A DNA stretch of 64,000 nucleotides from Symbiodinium kawagutii (taxonomy: Eukaryota; Sar; Dinophyceae; Suessiales; Symbiodiniaceae). Shown here piece by piece: positions 32,501 through 46,796 of this stretch (the stretch's first letter is position 1; every line of letters begins with the position of its first letter). Location: the NCBI GenBank assembly GCA_009767595.1, contig VSDK01026019.1:68426-132425 (forward strand), in the 5' to 3' direction. Both the position numbers and the translations under genes were made by a program. The notes beneath the pieces were generated by a model. The model was given only the letters and a program-made list of their open reading frames with translations. It was not told the origin of the DNA and did not search any database.

Positions 32501-35500
32501 ATATAATGTTGACACTTGGTGCTCTCACCCTCTCGCTCTCAATCCATCCGTCCATCCGTCCATCCGTCCATCCACGCACCAAACAGTCGGTCCACCCAGC
32601 CATTCATCAATTGCATTAAACATATCATTAACCACTCAGTTGAAGCATAAATATTCATAAATCGTTGGTGATTTACCATCAACATCCATCAGCTATCGGA
32701 ACATTGTAAACAGCCAGATATCCCATTTCTACCCGTTTCTGTTGACAAAATGGTCATTCGGCTTCAGCAACTGCTCGCCATCACCCAAGTAGCTGAACTG
32801 AAACCTGGTGTCCACATCACTGCGGGCAACTATCTTGGGGATCGCCAGAAGTCTATACTGCTTGGTGGTTTCAACCCCGATGAAAAATATTAGTCAACAG
32901 TCAACCAACCATTTGTAAATCATTACTAGGGAAATAAAAAATCTTTGAAACCACCAACCAGCAAAAGGAGCAAATCGAGTCCATAATCCCAAGGGGCATG
33001 ACCTGCTACATGCGTATTCAACTCAAACGCCCAACCAACAATACGACTGCCAAGCCGCATCACCCACTACACCAGCATCGGTGACGAAGGCCAAATCCAC
33101 TTGCTGCCGGCTGGCCAACAGAAACTCGAACAAACACCACACTCCTTAGTTGAGCATATTTAAACTCCACATGCAAACATGTTGGGTGCCGTCTATGTTT
33201 ACGAGCTTCAAGTCGTCCTCTCTCTTAGTCTGCATCTGTTACCATTGCTTGGCCTTGACAAATAAGAATCGCATCATGGAGGATGGGTCTTGTACTGGGA
33301 CTCGACCACCTTGCCATGTTTGTGGTTGTCCGTAAATCGGATACCAGCATGGCAACATGTTGAAGGACAAGATCAAAGCCGGAGGGTCGAAAACCATTTG
33401 TGGAAAACTAAGTTGGTCGAGTTGCTGGTAAGAGGCTGCACTTCCTGGTAGAGCAGGGCTGGGTGCCCCATCCGCTTGTTCAAACACGTTCCATTTTTTT
33501 CAATCAGGGTTGCATGATTCCATCCCAATATCACCTGCTTCACGCGGTAACCGCTTCAAAAACTGGTGACCATCATTACTATCTGTTCTTTACTAGTATC
33601 ATCTATAACCACAGTTTCAAAAAGACATTGACCAATATCAACCAATACAAGTCATTATTCTTTGCCATTAAACATGATCAAGCAATGTCAACCGATGTTA
33701 GAGAATACCCACCCTTATCAACCAAACTGCTACTTACCATTTTTAGGCATCAACAATCCCAATTGAACAATACATATGGATCAACATGGAACAATACCCA
33801 CCAATTCGCTGAATTAATAAACATTACTTTGGACTCTTAGCCCGTCCTTATCCAAGACCATGGCAACTTCCTTCGGGCCGGCAGTGAGCACGCGAGCGAA
33901 TGCACTACTCATGGGATCAGTTCCCAGGTCGGCCGCAATGTTCCATTGGTTGTTGGCCTGGGTGAAAACCGACTCAATTTAACAGCGGGACCTGCATGGA
34001 TGCAGTTCAACCCCCGAGGTGGTTCACATGCCCACTTTCGTCATATAGACTCTGGGCATCACACAGGTGATGGAAACAACAGAAAACTTTAGAAACTGGT
34101 AGCTAACCATGATATACTACATGATTATAGAACATCATGTAAGGGTTCTAAGCCACCTCATGCGGCTATCTACAACAGCTATATAAATGATCAGCTTTGC
34201 TGCACATTCTCGCGCGGTCATGGATCATCGTGTTCCGGACCAAGTTGCGAAAGAGCAGATCCAATAGGCCGCGTCGGTCCAAGCAGGGCCCTCCTTGGAC
34301 AAAGCGTGACAATGAATGCTGTCCACGAAGTGATGAAAGCCGGTGCCCCAGGAATGTGACCTGCAACACAACAGGACGCCAAAGGGAGCACAGCGCCAAA
34401 AAAAGAGTTGCAACCATGCAGATAGGTGAAATTGGTTTATGACTAATGAAGTTAAATAGGGTTAACTACCAGTTACAGGGGTTGTAACCCAACTTACAAT
34501 CACTTCTAGTAGGGTCCACCTTGCAATTGAAGGGTTCAGGGTAGTCAAAGCAATCCTACAAAAGCTGCCCAAAGCAAGTGCCAAGTGACACGAAATAGTC
34601 CACCCGCCGGCCGCCCCACAGAGTGACGAATGAAACTTGTTTGCTTTTGGTGAGGGGCCTAACGAGGTTGGACACCACGAAATGCATGTTGTACGCCAGA
34701 ATGAAGCCTCCAGACGCGCGGACAAAAAAACTTGTCCCACACAGCACTTGCTTTCAGTTTGTTGGCATTTACGAGGAACAAGTGCTTCTAAACTCTCCCA
34801 GATTTTCACCCACAATAGGCATGTCCAAAAGTTAAACATCCCGGAAATCACTGTCATGAAGGATTTCCCCACCAAAACCATTGTGGGTGGTCATTGTCAA
34901 CCAGGAAAACAATGCCCCGTGTGCGGGACCCCATCGTTTCCCATGAGAGAGAAGCCTTCAAAGTGCTGCCATAAGCCATGCAAAGTCACTGCTTGCAAGC
35001 CCTGATTGTAAGGGTGATGGGCATCAGGTCCTGAGAAGGGCGTGCACTGGATCTGTTTCTCGTAGTGCCCCAAGGCTTCCCAAAACTGTGTTCTGCTATA
35101 CCACCGGCGAAGGAACCATGCAACAGGCACATGGAACAAGGCAGCCACCACTGCCATTGGAAGAATTGCCAGTGTCGCAGTGACCTTGGCGAAAAACACA
35201 AGCATCATGGTGGATCAATGGGACCCTCAGCTGGGGATACCCAGGAATTATCATCAGAGGCAGTGTTGCAAGTAGTATGGAAACATGCGCAATCCACCAC
35301 CAGGACTGCTGAATAGTTTGGGTGTGACCACCGTGTGAGCAATCAATCATCCTGCAATGCAGGATAGATCACTTGCACCCACGTTCAGGATCTAGTGCAT
35401 CCACTACTTCAAAAATACAATAACACTAAATAGTACGGTCGATTTTCTCGCTTGGACTCGACAAATTCATCTGAATGTAACCGTTTCAGCAAAAGCTGAC

Positions 35501-38500
35501 CAAAACAACTTTCCAAACCAAAGTGACCAAGATGTGTTCCAACTCATTTCCAGATATCACTGCGATGTTGATGACGATGGGCAACATCACTGCCAGCGTG
35601 ATAAGGGCAGTCAACACAATGAAAGGGAAAAAGAAGTCAGTAGCTTGCATCGCACCTTTGCATGCGCCACAATCGAACGGAACCGCCAAGTTTTCAATTC
35701 TTAGCTTTCGGCGTGCAGTGGCCGACACCTTGACTACCTTTTGGGAGTTCTGGCTGTAGTCTAGCCATTGTAAATCTGTTTCCTGCACGCAGTAAGAGAT
35801 CCGCCGATGTATGAGCGGAGAAAGTTTTTTAGGTAAAGCGACGATGGGTCCTTGAACTGAAAACGTGAAGGTCCTCTTACCTTTCCCGGCGTTGGTTGTA
35901 GTTGACTTGGCCTCAACTATTATCAATGGAGCCTTGATGATCTCCCATGCGATGAAGATCATCAGGACGACACTTGCTGCGCCCAAGAACAGCAGCATGC
36001 ACTGAGTCTGTTCCAGTGGCCATGTGTGGCAAACGTCTTCTCCGCCATCAGACCATGCAGAAAAAAGTCCACATTTCTGGCAGGCGCCATTCTCAAAATA
36101 TGAATGCGGCTCACCTCAGGCACAGCCACTGGCAATGTAGTTGGTCAAATTGCAGCCCATGTAAAATCTGCAACAGCTAGAAGCGTTGAATTTGCATGTT
36201 TGAATTCCTAAATGCCCTTAGAGAGCCGGCTTGCCCCGCAAATCTGGCACACCCTGAAACTCTGCTTCTTTTTGGAACCTTACCATCCTGGTCTTCCTCC
36301 GAAGCCTCACAACTGCGGAAACTCTGACAAACTCCACAGGGACATATGGCCTATAGACCTGGAACCCCGAAAAATTTGAGAGGTTGTCCATGCGCAACCT
36401 TGAAACTTCAAGAATTGCCAACTTGAAAACGCGTCCCCTGGAATCACGCCCAAGTCGAAATAAGAATTCACATGTTTTTGTGTGAAAGGCTTCGTTGCCG
36501 ATGACTCATCATTCATCATACTGTGTGAAAAAACTTTGACATGATCTGACTCCCGGTAAGTATAAGTAAGTTGCCGAAACTAAGATGACGGAGTTGCTCC
36601 ATCAAGAACCCTGCAACCTGGAAACAGCTGACCCGTGAAACACATCCAGGCGATCAACTTCAACCCAGGAGCGCTGTTTGACCTGGACTTGTGATGCATT
36701 TTCAGGGCAAGCAAACTTAGTCCTCATGTGGTCATGACCAGGTATCACCACTTAGCTCCGCTGAGTAGATGAATGTCCCACCAAAGAGATTCATTTACAT
36801 AAAATGAAATAACAATTTACATCAAGTAAAGGTTATTTGCAGAATAAAATATGGTTATGTCTGTTGTTTAGATCATGAATGACTTGGGATGAAAATAACA
36901 TAAAACAACCATTTACATTTTTACCTTTATGGAAGGAGATCCAGACTGCAAACGGCTCAACAAAAAGGTTCGCCAAGAGAGAAGTTTGATCTTCTGGCCT
37001 GAAATTTGTGCAAGAAAATTTCAATTCAAAACATGTTGCACATTTCTGATTCCCAGACTAAACAAATCACTTTCCAGCTCCTGATTCAAAAAATTGTTTA
37101 ACCTTTTCGGTTTGGAACCATGCAACAAGCAGAAAATCATTCATCAGGCAGCGCAACAACCTCCACGCCGTACACAGAAGGGCTCTGGAACTTTAGATGA
37201 GATGCTGTTGGGAAACCGAGGTGAAAAATGGATACAGCCCATGTCTGCTTTCTTTCCATGTTCAGTGAGCAAGTCTACAATTAAATCCAAAACATGCCTA
37301 TGAACCAGGCAACAAACCCCGCGTGACCATCCAGCGAGAAAGCTGGGGCACAGTTCAAGTCAAATCACGAAGGCGATGACTGTGATTCATCCTATCGAAT
37401 TTGCGTGTCTTTCTAATAATTTCTAACTTCGGCGATCACTTGCAGAGCCAGTCGCAGAACATACAAGTCTGGACTGTGTCCTCCAGAAGTACCATCTCTT
37501 TCTGACGGAAGTCGGGGTGTGTAATCCTCAAGTCAGCAGCATCACTTGAAGAACTGAACAAGAACTAAAGGTCACGAAGTCACTAGCGCCGAAGCAGCGG
37601 GCCTTTTCAGATGCACTGGCAATGTGGTTGCCTTTGTTGACAACGAGTTCATTCGCGTCACAACAAAACAATTTGGCCGAGCATCTGATAGCTCCCGCAT
37701 TCGCAGCGTGTGGTAGACCCGTTGGACCTTGAAACAATCAGTCGAAAGCTGGAAACCCAGAGAGATTCTGCGACCGGAAAATCTCACGCCATTATGGATT
37801 GGAAGATAATGATCTGGCAGTTTAAGGTGCGAATTTGGGACACAGGACATGGGCGTTAGGGGGACATGGATCACATGGTTTGGAAAACAAAGATCTGGCA
37901 GTTTAGGGTTAACATGTGGGACAGGGAACACGGGGTTTAGGCGGACATGGGGCACATGGTTTGGAAGATAATGCTCTTGCTCTTTAAGCTTGACATTTGG
38001 GAAAAAGGGCATGGGGGTAAGGGGACATGGGTCACATGGTTTGGAAAATAATGATCTGTCAGTTTAAGGTGCGAATTTGGGACACAGGACATGGGCGTGA
38101 GGGGGACATGGATCACATGGTTCGGAAAACAAAGATCTGGCAGTTCAGGGTTAACATGTGGGACAGAGAACACGGGGTTTAGGCGGACATGGGGCACATG
38201 GTTTGGAAGATAATGATCTTGCATTTTAAGCTTGACATTTGGGACACAGGGCATGGGGGTAAGGGGACATGGGTCACATGCTTTGGAAAATAATGATCTG
38301 TCAGTTTAGGTTTTACATTTGGGACAAGGACCATGGGCTTTAGGGGGAGATGGGGCACATGGTTTGGAAAATAATGATCTGGCAGTTTAGGGTTGGCATG
38401 TGGGACGGGAAACATGAGGTTTAGCGGGACATGGAGCACATGGTTTGGAAGATAATGATCTTGCTCTTTAAGGTTGACATTTGGGAAAAAGGGCATGGGG

Positions 38501-41217
38501 GTAAGGGGGACATGGGTCACATGGTTTGGAAGATAATGATCTCGCAGTTTAGGGTTCACGTTTGGGACAGGGGACAAGGGGTTTAGGGGGACATGGGGCA
38601 CATGGTTTGGAAGATAATGATCTTGCCCTTTAGGCTTTACATTTGGGTCAGCGGACGCAAAGGTTTAGAGGGACATGGGCCACATGGTTTGGAAGATAAT
38701 GATCTGACAGTTTAAAGTGCAAATTTGGAGCACAGGGCATGGGCGTTAGGGGGACATGGGGCACATGGTTTCGAAGATAATGATCTTGCATTTTAAGCTT
38801 GGCATTCGGGACAAGGGGACATGGGCTTTAGGGGGACATGGGGCACATGGTTTGGAAGATAATGATCTGGCAGTTCAGGGTTAACACGTGGGACAGGGAA
38901 CATGGGGCTTAGGCGGACATGGGGCACATGGTTTGGAAGATAATGATCTTGCATTTTAAGCTTGACATTTGGGACACAGGGCATGGGGGTAAGGGGACAT
39001 GGGTCACATGCTTTGGAAAATAATGATCTGGCAGTTTAGGGTGAACATTTGGGAAAAGGAACATGGGGGTAAGGGGGACATGGGTCACATGCTTTGGAAA
39101 ATAATGATCTGTCAGTTTAGGTTTTACATTTGGGACAAGGACCATGGGCTTTAGGGGGACATGGGCATGGGTCACATGGTTTGGAAAATAATGATCTGGC
39201 AGTGTAGGGTTAACATGTGGGACAGGGAACATGGGGTTTAGCGGGATATGGAGCACATGGTTTGGAAGATAATGATCTTGCTCTTTAAGCTTGACATTTG
39301 GGAAAAAGGGTATGGGGGTAAGGGGGACATGGGTCACATGGTTTGGAAGATAATGATCTCGCAGTTTAGGGTGCAGATTTGGGACAGGGGACAAGGGGTT
39401 TAGGGGGACATGGGGCGCATGGTTTGGAAGATAATGATCTTGCCCTTTAGGCTTTACATTTGGGTCAGCGGACGCAAACGTTTAGAGGGACATGGGCCAC
39501 ATGGTTTGGAAGATAATGATCTGACAGTTTAAAGTTCAAATTTGGAACACAGGGCATGGGCGTTAGGGGGACATGGGGCACATGGTTTGGAAGATAATGA
39601 TCTTGCATTTTAAGCTTGGCATTCGGGACAAGGGGACATGGGCTTTAGGGGGACATGGGGCACATGGTTTGGAAGATAATGATCTGGCAGTTCAGGGTTA
39701 ACACGTGGGACAGGGAACATGGGGCTTAGGCGGACATGGGGCACATGGTTTGGAAGATAATGATCTTGCATTTTAAGCTTGACATTTGGGACACAGGGCA
39801 TGGGGGTAAGGGGACATGGGTCACATGCTTTGGAAAATAATGATCTGGCAGTTTAGGGTGAACATTTGGGAAAAGGAACATGGGGCACATGGTTTGGAAG
39901 AGAATGATCTGGCAGTTTAGGGTGCAGATTTGGGACATAGGACATGGGCGTTAGGGGGGCATAGGGAAAAGGTTTGGAAGATAATGATCTGGCAGTTTAG
40001 GGTTAACACGTGGGACTGGGAACACGGGGTTTAGGCGGACATGGGGCACATGGTTTGGAAAAAATCTGGCAGTTTAGGCTTAACATTTAGGACAGGGGGC
40101 AAGGGGTTTAGAGGGACATGGGTGGCATGGTTTGGAAGATAATGATCTTGCTCTTGAAACTTTACATTTGGGACAGGGAACATGGGGTTTAGCCGGACAT
40201 GGGGCACATGGTTTGGAAGATAATGATATGGCAGTTGAGGGTGAACATTTCGTGCATGGAACTCCCCTTTAGAGGGACATGAAGCACGGGACATGAAGCA
40301 CATGGTTTGGAAGATAATGATCTGGCAGTTTAGTGTTCACATTTGGGCCACGGAACATGGGGTTTACGGGGACATAGGGCATACGGTTTTTGATGGTTTT
40401 TGAAAATAATGATCTTGCTCTTTAAGCTCTACATTTGGGAAAGGGAGCATGGGGTTTAGCCGGACATGGGGCACATGGTTTGGAAGATAAGTGGGGACAC
40501 CAGGTCTTGCGGGCATGAGTGAGACCAATTCGCAGCCACAAGAGAGGGACTTTCCACACAAAGAAAGCCTGCAAAGTGGTCCCCACCCCCAGTTAGGTCA
40601 GTTGTGAACGTAATGAAAGCAACCAACAATAACCTTGATTAAAACATATCAAAACTTTACTTGATCAATTGGCTCGGTATTGTTAATCAACACACCTAAC
40701 CAAATTTCACCACTTTATGGGGAACATTGCTTGCCACCCTCAGGTTGCAGCTGTTCTGGAACCAAGTGGCACTGTGACTGTCTCTGGACACTGGAGATTT
40801 CGCGGGCTGAACGCTAGAAGCTGCTTTCCATGTTGTGTAGCTTTGAATGTAACGCCACGCGCACAATTCCCACAGGAAGCCATCAGAGAGTCGATCTCGT
40901 AGCCGTCCTCCACCAAACCCAACACGCTCAAGCAGCCAGACTTGAGTCATGAAAAATCAACCCTATCCCGACCTAGTACCGTATCATGGTTGGGTACTTG
41001 ATATTCCTGTATGATGGGTCGTGGTGAAAAGCCGCTCTGTATGAAACTGATGTTACATAAGAACTGTATTAGCCAACCTGTTTTTTCATGATTCCCTGGC
41101 AATGACCCCACTTGCGCACCCGAACACTAGCCTATAGGAAACGAGAATTGGCTGAGAAGAGGTGATGGCGTGGATGATTGATGATGGTGATGGTGATGGT
41201 GATGGTGATGGTGATGG

Positions 41218-41276
<59 letters not shown>

Positions 41277-44200
41277 GCTTGCCTGTTGACAAACATGTGG
41301 GTTATAGGTGGATTTAGGAATGTATACTGTATACGTATATGTGGATGTTGTGGGTGTTTCATGCAAAATACTTTGCGTATCCCCTAAGATTGATTGCGGT
41401 ATAGTGTGTGAGCGTATGAAGCTGGAAATGTTCTTGATTTCAAAAAACACATCGTAATGTTTACCCCCAAATGTTGGGTGGGTTGGTGGAGCTTGGGAGA
41501 TTTCTTTTGTTGATTGAATAGGTGGAAATCATCAATTTGCCTTAGCATGCCAAGATCCATGAGCCTCTTCATTACTTTTATGGCTGTGGGTCAGTTCACC
41601 CGGCTAGTCCCCTGGTTCCCTTTTCAATTAACCAGGCTGTTTTCCCTATGATTTGGTTGGTCATGAAATAAGTCATAAACTTGATGGTTAACTGCTTGAC
41701 CCATAGCCATATCAACTGACTGTTGAAAGCCTCTGGCTTCGAAGCTGGTGCCTCTGAAATGGGGTGAACTGAGCTGGTTCCTCCGCCCGATTCGAAGCAG
41801 GGGGTTCGAACCAGGCCGAAAAAATGTTGAAACGTTCCCTTTTCGCCCTCAATTAGGTATTGAGCAACTATATCTAACTATATGATCAGTCAATAAATAG
41901 CGAAGTAATGAATCAATTGATTTGTTCAAAATGAATGCTTCAGAAACAATTGCCAATTGATTTATAAAGCAAACCCAACAACTAATCATCAAAAATTGTA
42001 AAACTTACTAAAATAGTTTGTTTTACAATACAACCAAACTAAAAATAAATCAATTAATGACATTTAATGACACCAAACACATGCTTTATCAATATTCAAA
42101 CGCCCATATTGTATCGTATTAGATATTTTTTGGGGAACCAAATACTCAGTATTATTCGGGTGGTTCTTGTTAAGCGGAAGGGATTGCTGTACTATAATGT
42201 GGTCTATTAATTTAGTGAATGAACATTTTGAGCTTGTAAGAGCGTGCACGATCGACAGCTTAAGCGTGTAAAATGTTTGCGCACGCTAGGCGCCTATCAT
42301 GGGTGGAAGATGGTGCCCTTGAAGCAAGCCGTGGGCCTTGAACAATAATCATCACAAATCATCAGGGACCTTCCTGAATTCTCTGTGAATTCTCACAAAA
42401 TGTTGGTTTCTCAAGCCATAGGGGACCCCAAGGGATGGTTGGTATATTACTATAAATGGATGATTTAGGGGTACCCCTATGGCTTGAGAAACACCCAAAT
42501 CATCCCTGAACATGATCTATTCCGTTTCTCTTTTGAAACCCCAGGACCTCCCTCTCACCACAGGTGAACGCAGGCCATCTGCAGCCCACCCCCCCGCAAC
42601 CTCTCACAAAATCATCCCTGAACATAGGTCATCCGAGAAACCTACTGAACCACTCCGGAACCTCTCACCATCTCTGAACACGGGACGCTCTGGGTCACGT
42701 GCTGAAAGCAATCACCAAATCATCACAGGTCACCCAGGACCTGCCTTCAGGAGCCTTTCGCCAACCAGTTCTGAACCCAAGCCATCCGGCCCCTCTTGAA
42801 CCCTCTGCAATAAATCACCAAATCGCCTGCACAAATCATGCGGAGCACTCTTGAACTGCCAGGAACCTCTCACCCAATCCCTTCTGGACACAAGCCCTCC
42901 GGCCGCCCTGAACCCCTTGAACCCTTTGCAAATTCAAAAATGCAACACAGCAGAACCCCAGATCACAACCAATCCGGGGTAAAAACTCACATATAAAAAT
43001 TAGCCCTCTATGTTTAAGAAAAATGAGCCGTTTGATTTACTTGTTAGAAGAACCGAACAATCTCAAATTCAATCACAACATGATTTGAATCCTCCGCAGT
43101 CCTCCACAGCCAGGACTGGAAGATTGTTGACTGGCGCCTCATAATCGATACGGACTTGGTCCACCACCACGTGTCCGGGCTTGCCCAGCGTGCTGAGCAA
43201 CGGGCTGGACCATGCTTGCAAGTAGATGCCAGTGAGGTGAATCTTCTCAGAAGGACAACCTGCTACGGATAGAAGGCCTGAGGCCAAGCGACCACTTGCA
43301 TTTATAGTTGCGTCTGGAGACACTTCAAAGGTGCTGTGGTAGCGGCCGCCATTCTTTTTGCAGTCTGCATTTTGCAAGTCCATCCCGTAGCCACCGACGA
43401 CCCCTTCAAGCAAAATGTTCGACTGCTCATGGAGGTGGAGGCAGCTTGCTGCCAACACGCTGGAGTCTTGGGGGCCTTCAGCGCCGTGCACCACCAACTT
43501 TGACTCGGATGCAAGAAGCACCTGGCCATCCACACGACCTCCTGCGCCTGATCGAAGGGCTGTCGACTTGTTGATGAATAGCTCGCTTCCATTCAAAAAC
43601 AAATCCTTCTCAACAATACAAGCACCACCATCTGCCCCTGAACTGGAATTGAACACAAGAGCTCTAGAGCCATGCACAAGCTCAACCCGGTCTTCAGAGG
43701 CAAAGCCTCCACCCTGCTGCATGGCCATGGCATGTTGGACACGAACTGCAGAGCTGTTGATCACAACCTTGCCTCTGGCAAGGAAGCCTCCTCCAGACAT
43801 TCCGGCTTTTGCATTCCAAATCACCAGCGTTGAGCCAAAAGACACAGTGACCTTGTTGTTGCCGTAGAACCCTCCGCCAGATCCTGATTCTGCACGACTG
43901 TTGGTAATGTTTAAGGTGGACCAGTCAGCAATCGCCACCTCTCCCGAGGCCATGAACCCTCCTCCGTGTTCTCCAGCAGTCACATTTTCAAGGCTGACAG
44001 TCGATTGGTTGTTTATGTGAAGCCTTCCACGAACTTGAAAGCCTCCGCCTTGCTGATTCGCTCTTGCATTAGAGATGTTTACGTTTGACTTTCCGGCAAT
44101 GACAACATCGCCTCTGGCCCAGAATGCTCCTCCTGGCATTCCAGCTGTTGCATTCCAAATTACTAGTGTTGATTTGGAAGACACAGTGACATTGCTTGTG

Positions 44201-46763
44201 CTGGAAAACCCTCCGCCAGATTCTGATTCTGCCCGACTGTTGGTAATGTTCACGGTGGAGCGACCAGTCATCACCACCTCACCTGCCCCGAATCCTCCTC
44301 CAATGACTCCAGCTGTGGCATTGCAAATCACTAGTGTTGAGCTGCCGGATACAGTGAGTTTTGTCTCGCTGTAGAACCCTCCGCCAGTTCCTGATTTTGC
44401 ACGAGTGTTGGCAATATTCACGCTGGAGCGGCCAGCCATCACCACTTCATCTGCCGAGAATCCTCCTCCATTCGTTCCAGCTGTTGCATTCCAAATCACT
44501 AGTGTTGAGCCGCTGGACACTATGAGTTTTTTCTTGATGTAGAAACCTCCACCATCTTCGGATTCTGCGCGACTGTTGGTAATGTTCACGTTGGAGCGGC
44601 CAGCAATCACCACTTCTCCCGCCCGGAATCCTCCTCCGAGTGTCCCAGCAGTCACATTTTCTAGGCTGACAGTCGAGCTGTCGTTCACATGAAGCCTTCC
44701 TTCAACGTAAAAGCCTCCACATCGTTTATCCGCCCTTCCATTGGAAACACTTACGTTTGCCTTTCCGGCAATGACAACATCGCCCACAGCAAGGAAACCT
44801 GCCGCATCCTCTGTGGCCCTGGCATGTTGGAAGCGCACTGAGGAGCCGGTGATCGCAACCTTGCCCATGGCAAGGAAGCCTGCTCCACTCTCTCCAGCTG
44901 TCGCATTCCACATCACCAGTGTTGAGCTAGAGGACACAGTGACCTTGTTGTTGCTGTAGAACCCTCCGCCAGATGATTCTGCATGACTCCTGGCAATATT
45001 CACGGTGGAGCGACCAGTAAGCTCCACCTCACCTGCCCCGAATCCTCCTCCATTTTTTCCAGCTGTTGCATTGCAAATCACTAGTGTTGAGCTGCTGGAC
45101 ACGGTGAGTTTTTTTTCGCTGAAGAACCCTCCGCCATTTCCTGATTCTGCATGACTCCTGGAAATGTTCACGTTGGAGCGGCCAGCAATCACCACCTCTC
45201 CTGACGAGAATCCTCCTCCAATACCTCCAGCTGTTGCATTGCAAATCACTAGCGTTGAGTTGGAGGACACAGTGAGTTTTTTCTCGATGTAGAAACCTCC
45301 ACCATCTCCTGATCCTGCCCGACTGTTGGTAATGTTCACGGTGGAGCGGCCAGCAATCACCACATCTCCTGCTGAGAATCCTCCTCCAATGACTCCAGCT
45401 GTTGCATTGCAAATCACTAGTGTTGAGCCAGCAATCCCCACCTCACCTGCCGAGAATCCACCTCCGGTGCTTCCAGTTGTTGCATTGCAAATCACTAGTT
45501 TTGAGCTGCTGGACACAGTAAGTTTTTTCTCGCTGTAGAATCCTCCACCAGCTCCTGATTCCGCACGACTGTTGGTAATGTTCACGGTGGAGCCATCATC
45601 AATCACCACCTCACTTGCCGAGAAACCTCCTCCAAGCTGTTTAGCTGTTGTATTGCAGATCACTACTGTTGAGGTGCTGGACACATTGAGCTTCTCGATG
45701 TAGAACCCTCCACCAGTGTCTGCGCGACTGTTAGTAATTTTCACATTGGAGCCGCCAGCAATCACCACATCTCCGCCTGTCGAAAATCCTCCTCCAAGCT
45801 CTTTGGCTGTTCCATTTGAAATCATTAGTGTTGAGCTGCCGGACACAGTGAGTTTGTCGTTGGTGCAAACGCCTCCGCCATTTTCGGATTCTGCACGACT
45901 GTTGGTGATGTTCACGGTGGAGCGGCCATCAATCACCACCTCTTCTGTCGTGAATCCGCCTCCAAACCTTCCAGCTGTTGCATTGCAAATCACTAGTGTT
46001 GAGCTGCTGGACACAATAAGTGTTTTTTCGCAGTGGAACCCTCCGCCATTTCCGGATTGTGCACGACCGTTGGCAATCCTCAAGGTAGAGTGGCCGGCAA
46101 TCACCACACGTCCAGCTGCCCTGAACCCTCCTCCATGTTGTCCAGCAGTCACATTGTGAAGGCTGATAGTTGATTTGTCGTTCATGTGCAGCTGCTTCTT
46201 GATTGCAAANNNNNNNNNNNCGCTCTTCCCAGCTCTAGCATTGTGGATGAAAATGAGGGAGTTCTCCTGATGCACTGAAAAGATCTGAAAAGGACATGTT
46301 ACCCCTCATCCATATGTTCTGCCAAAGAAAACACGTTTCTAGAGATTGCATGTTCCCCCAGCTGGAAGCACTCATCAGCAATGCTTTCATTTTGTTTCAT
46401 CTTCTCATACTTCCTGTCAAATAGACTGAGTGCGCAGCATGTATATCGGCATTGCCCTCGACGAGGAAGCCACCAGCATGCTTCTTTGCTGACACGTTCT
46501 CAATGAAGATTTGAGAATCTTGACGAACTCTCCTCAGGTTGTGTGCCAGTATCCGAACGTGCGGTACCTCCACCAGATCCCAGTTCAACCAAGAAACCAC
46601 ATGGTTTGAAATAACATGAAATCACCCATATGGTCTGTTTGCACAGTATCTGCATGGGTACTGTACATCTATCCATGAGAATGGTGCCCGCCGCCTAGGG
46701 ACAAGACAATTTGAGGGGTACATATCATTATCTATGGACAACCCCATATTGTATGCAATATAT

Positions 46764-46796
<33 letters not shown>

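Larger units (their letters stand above)
29090..37530. repeat. Segmental duplication, copy B side
   Basis: This block is homologous, same orientation, to about 53,800-64,000. Similarity is strongest in exons (for example 29,330-29,507 against 54,082-54,259, and 35,510-36,114 against 61,721-62,374), lower in introns, and continues into the 3' flank. The extra length of the A side comes mainly from insertions. The true left end beyond the A copy cannot be seen. Confidence 0.9.

Noticed and set aside
37572-40561. Chain of His/Pro/Asn-rich minus-strand frames as a repeat protein
   Set aside because: They come from the 81-bp minisatellite and break wherever a unit is off size. No start, splice or conservation support.
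41086-41450. Poly-His, poly-Ile, poly-Met or poly-Ser proteins
   Set aside because: Products of the GAT/ATG trinucleotide repeat. The same holds at 50,307-50,362 and 53,279-53,352.
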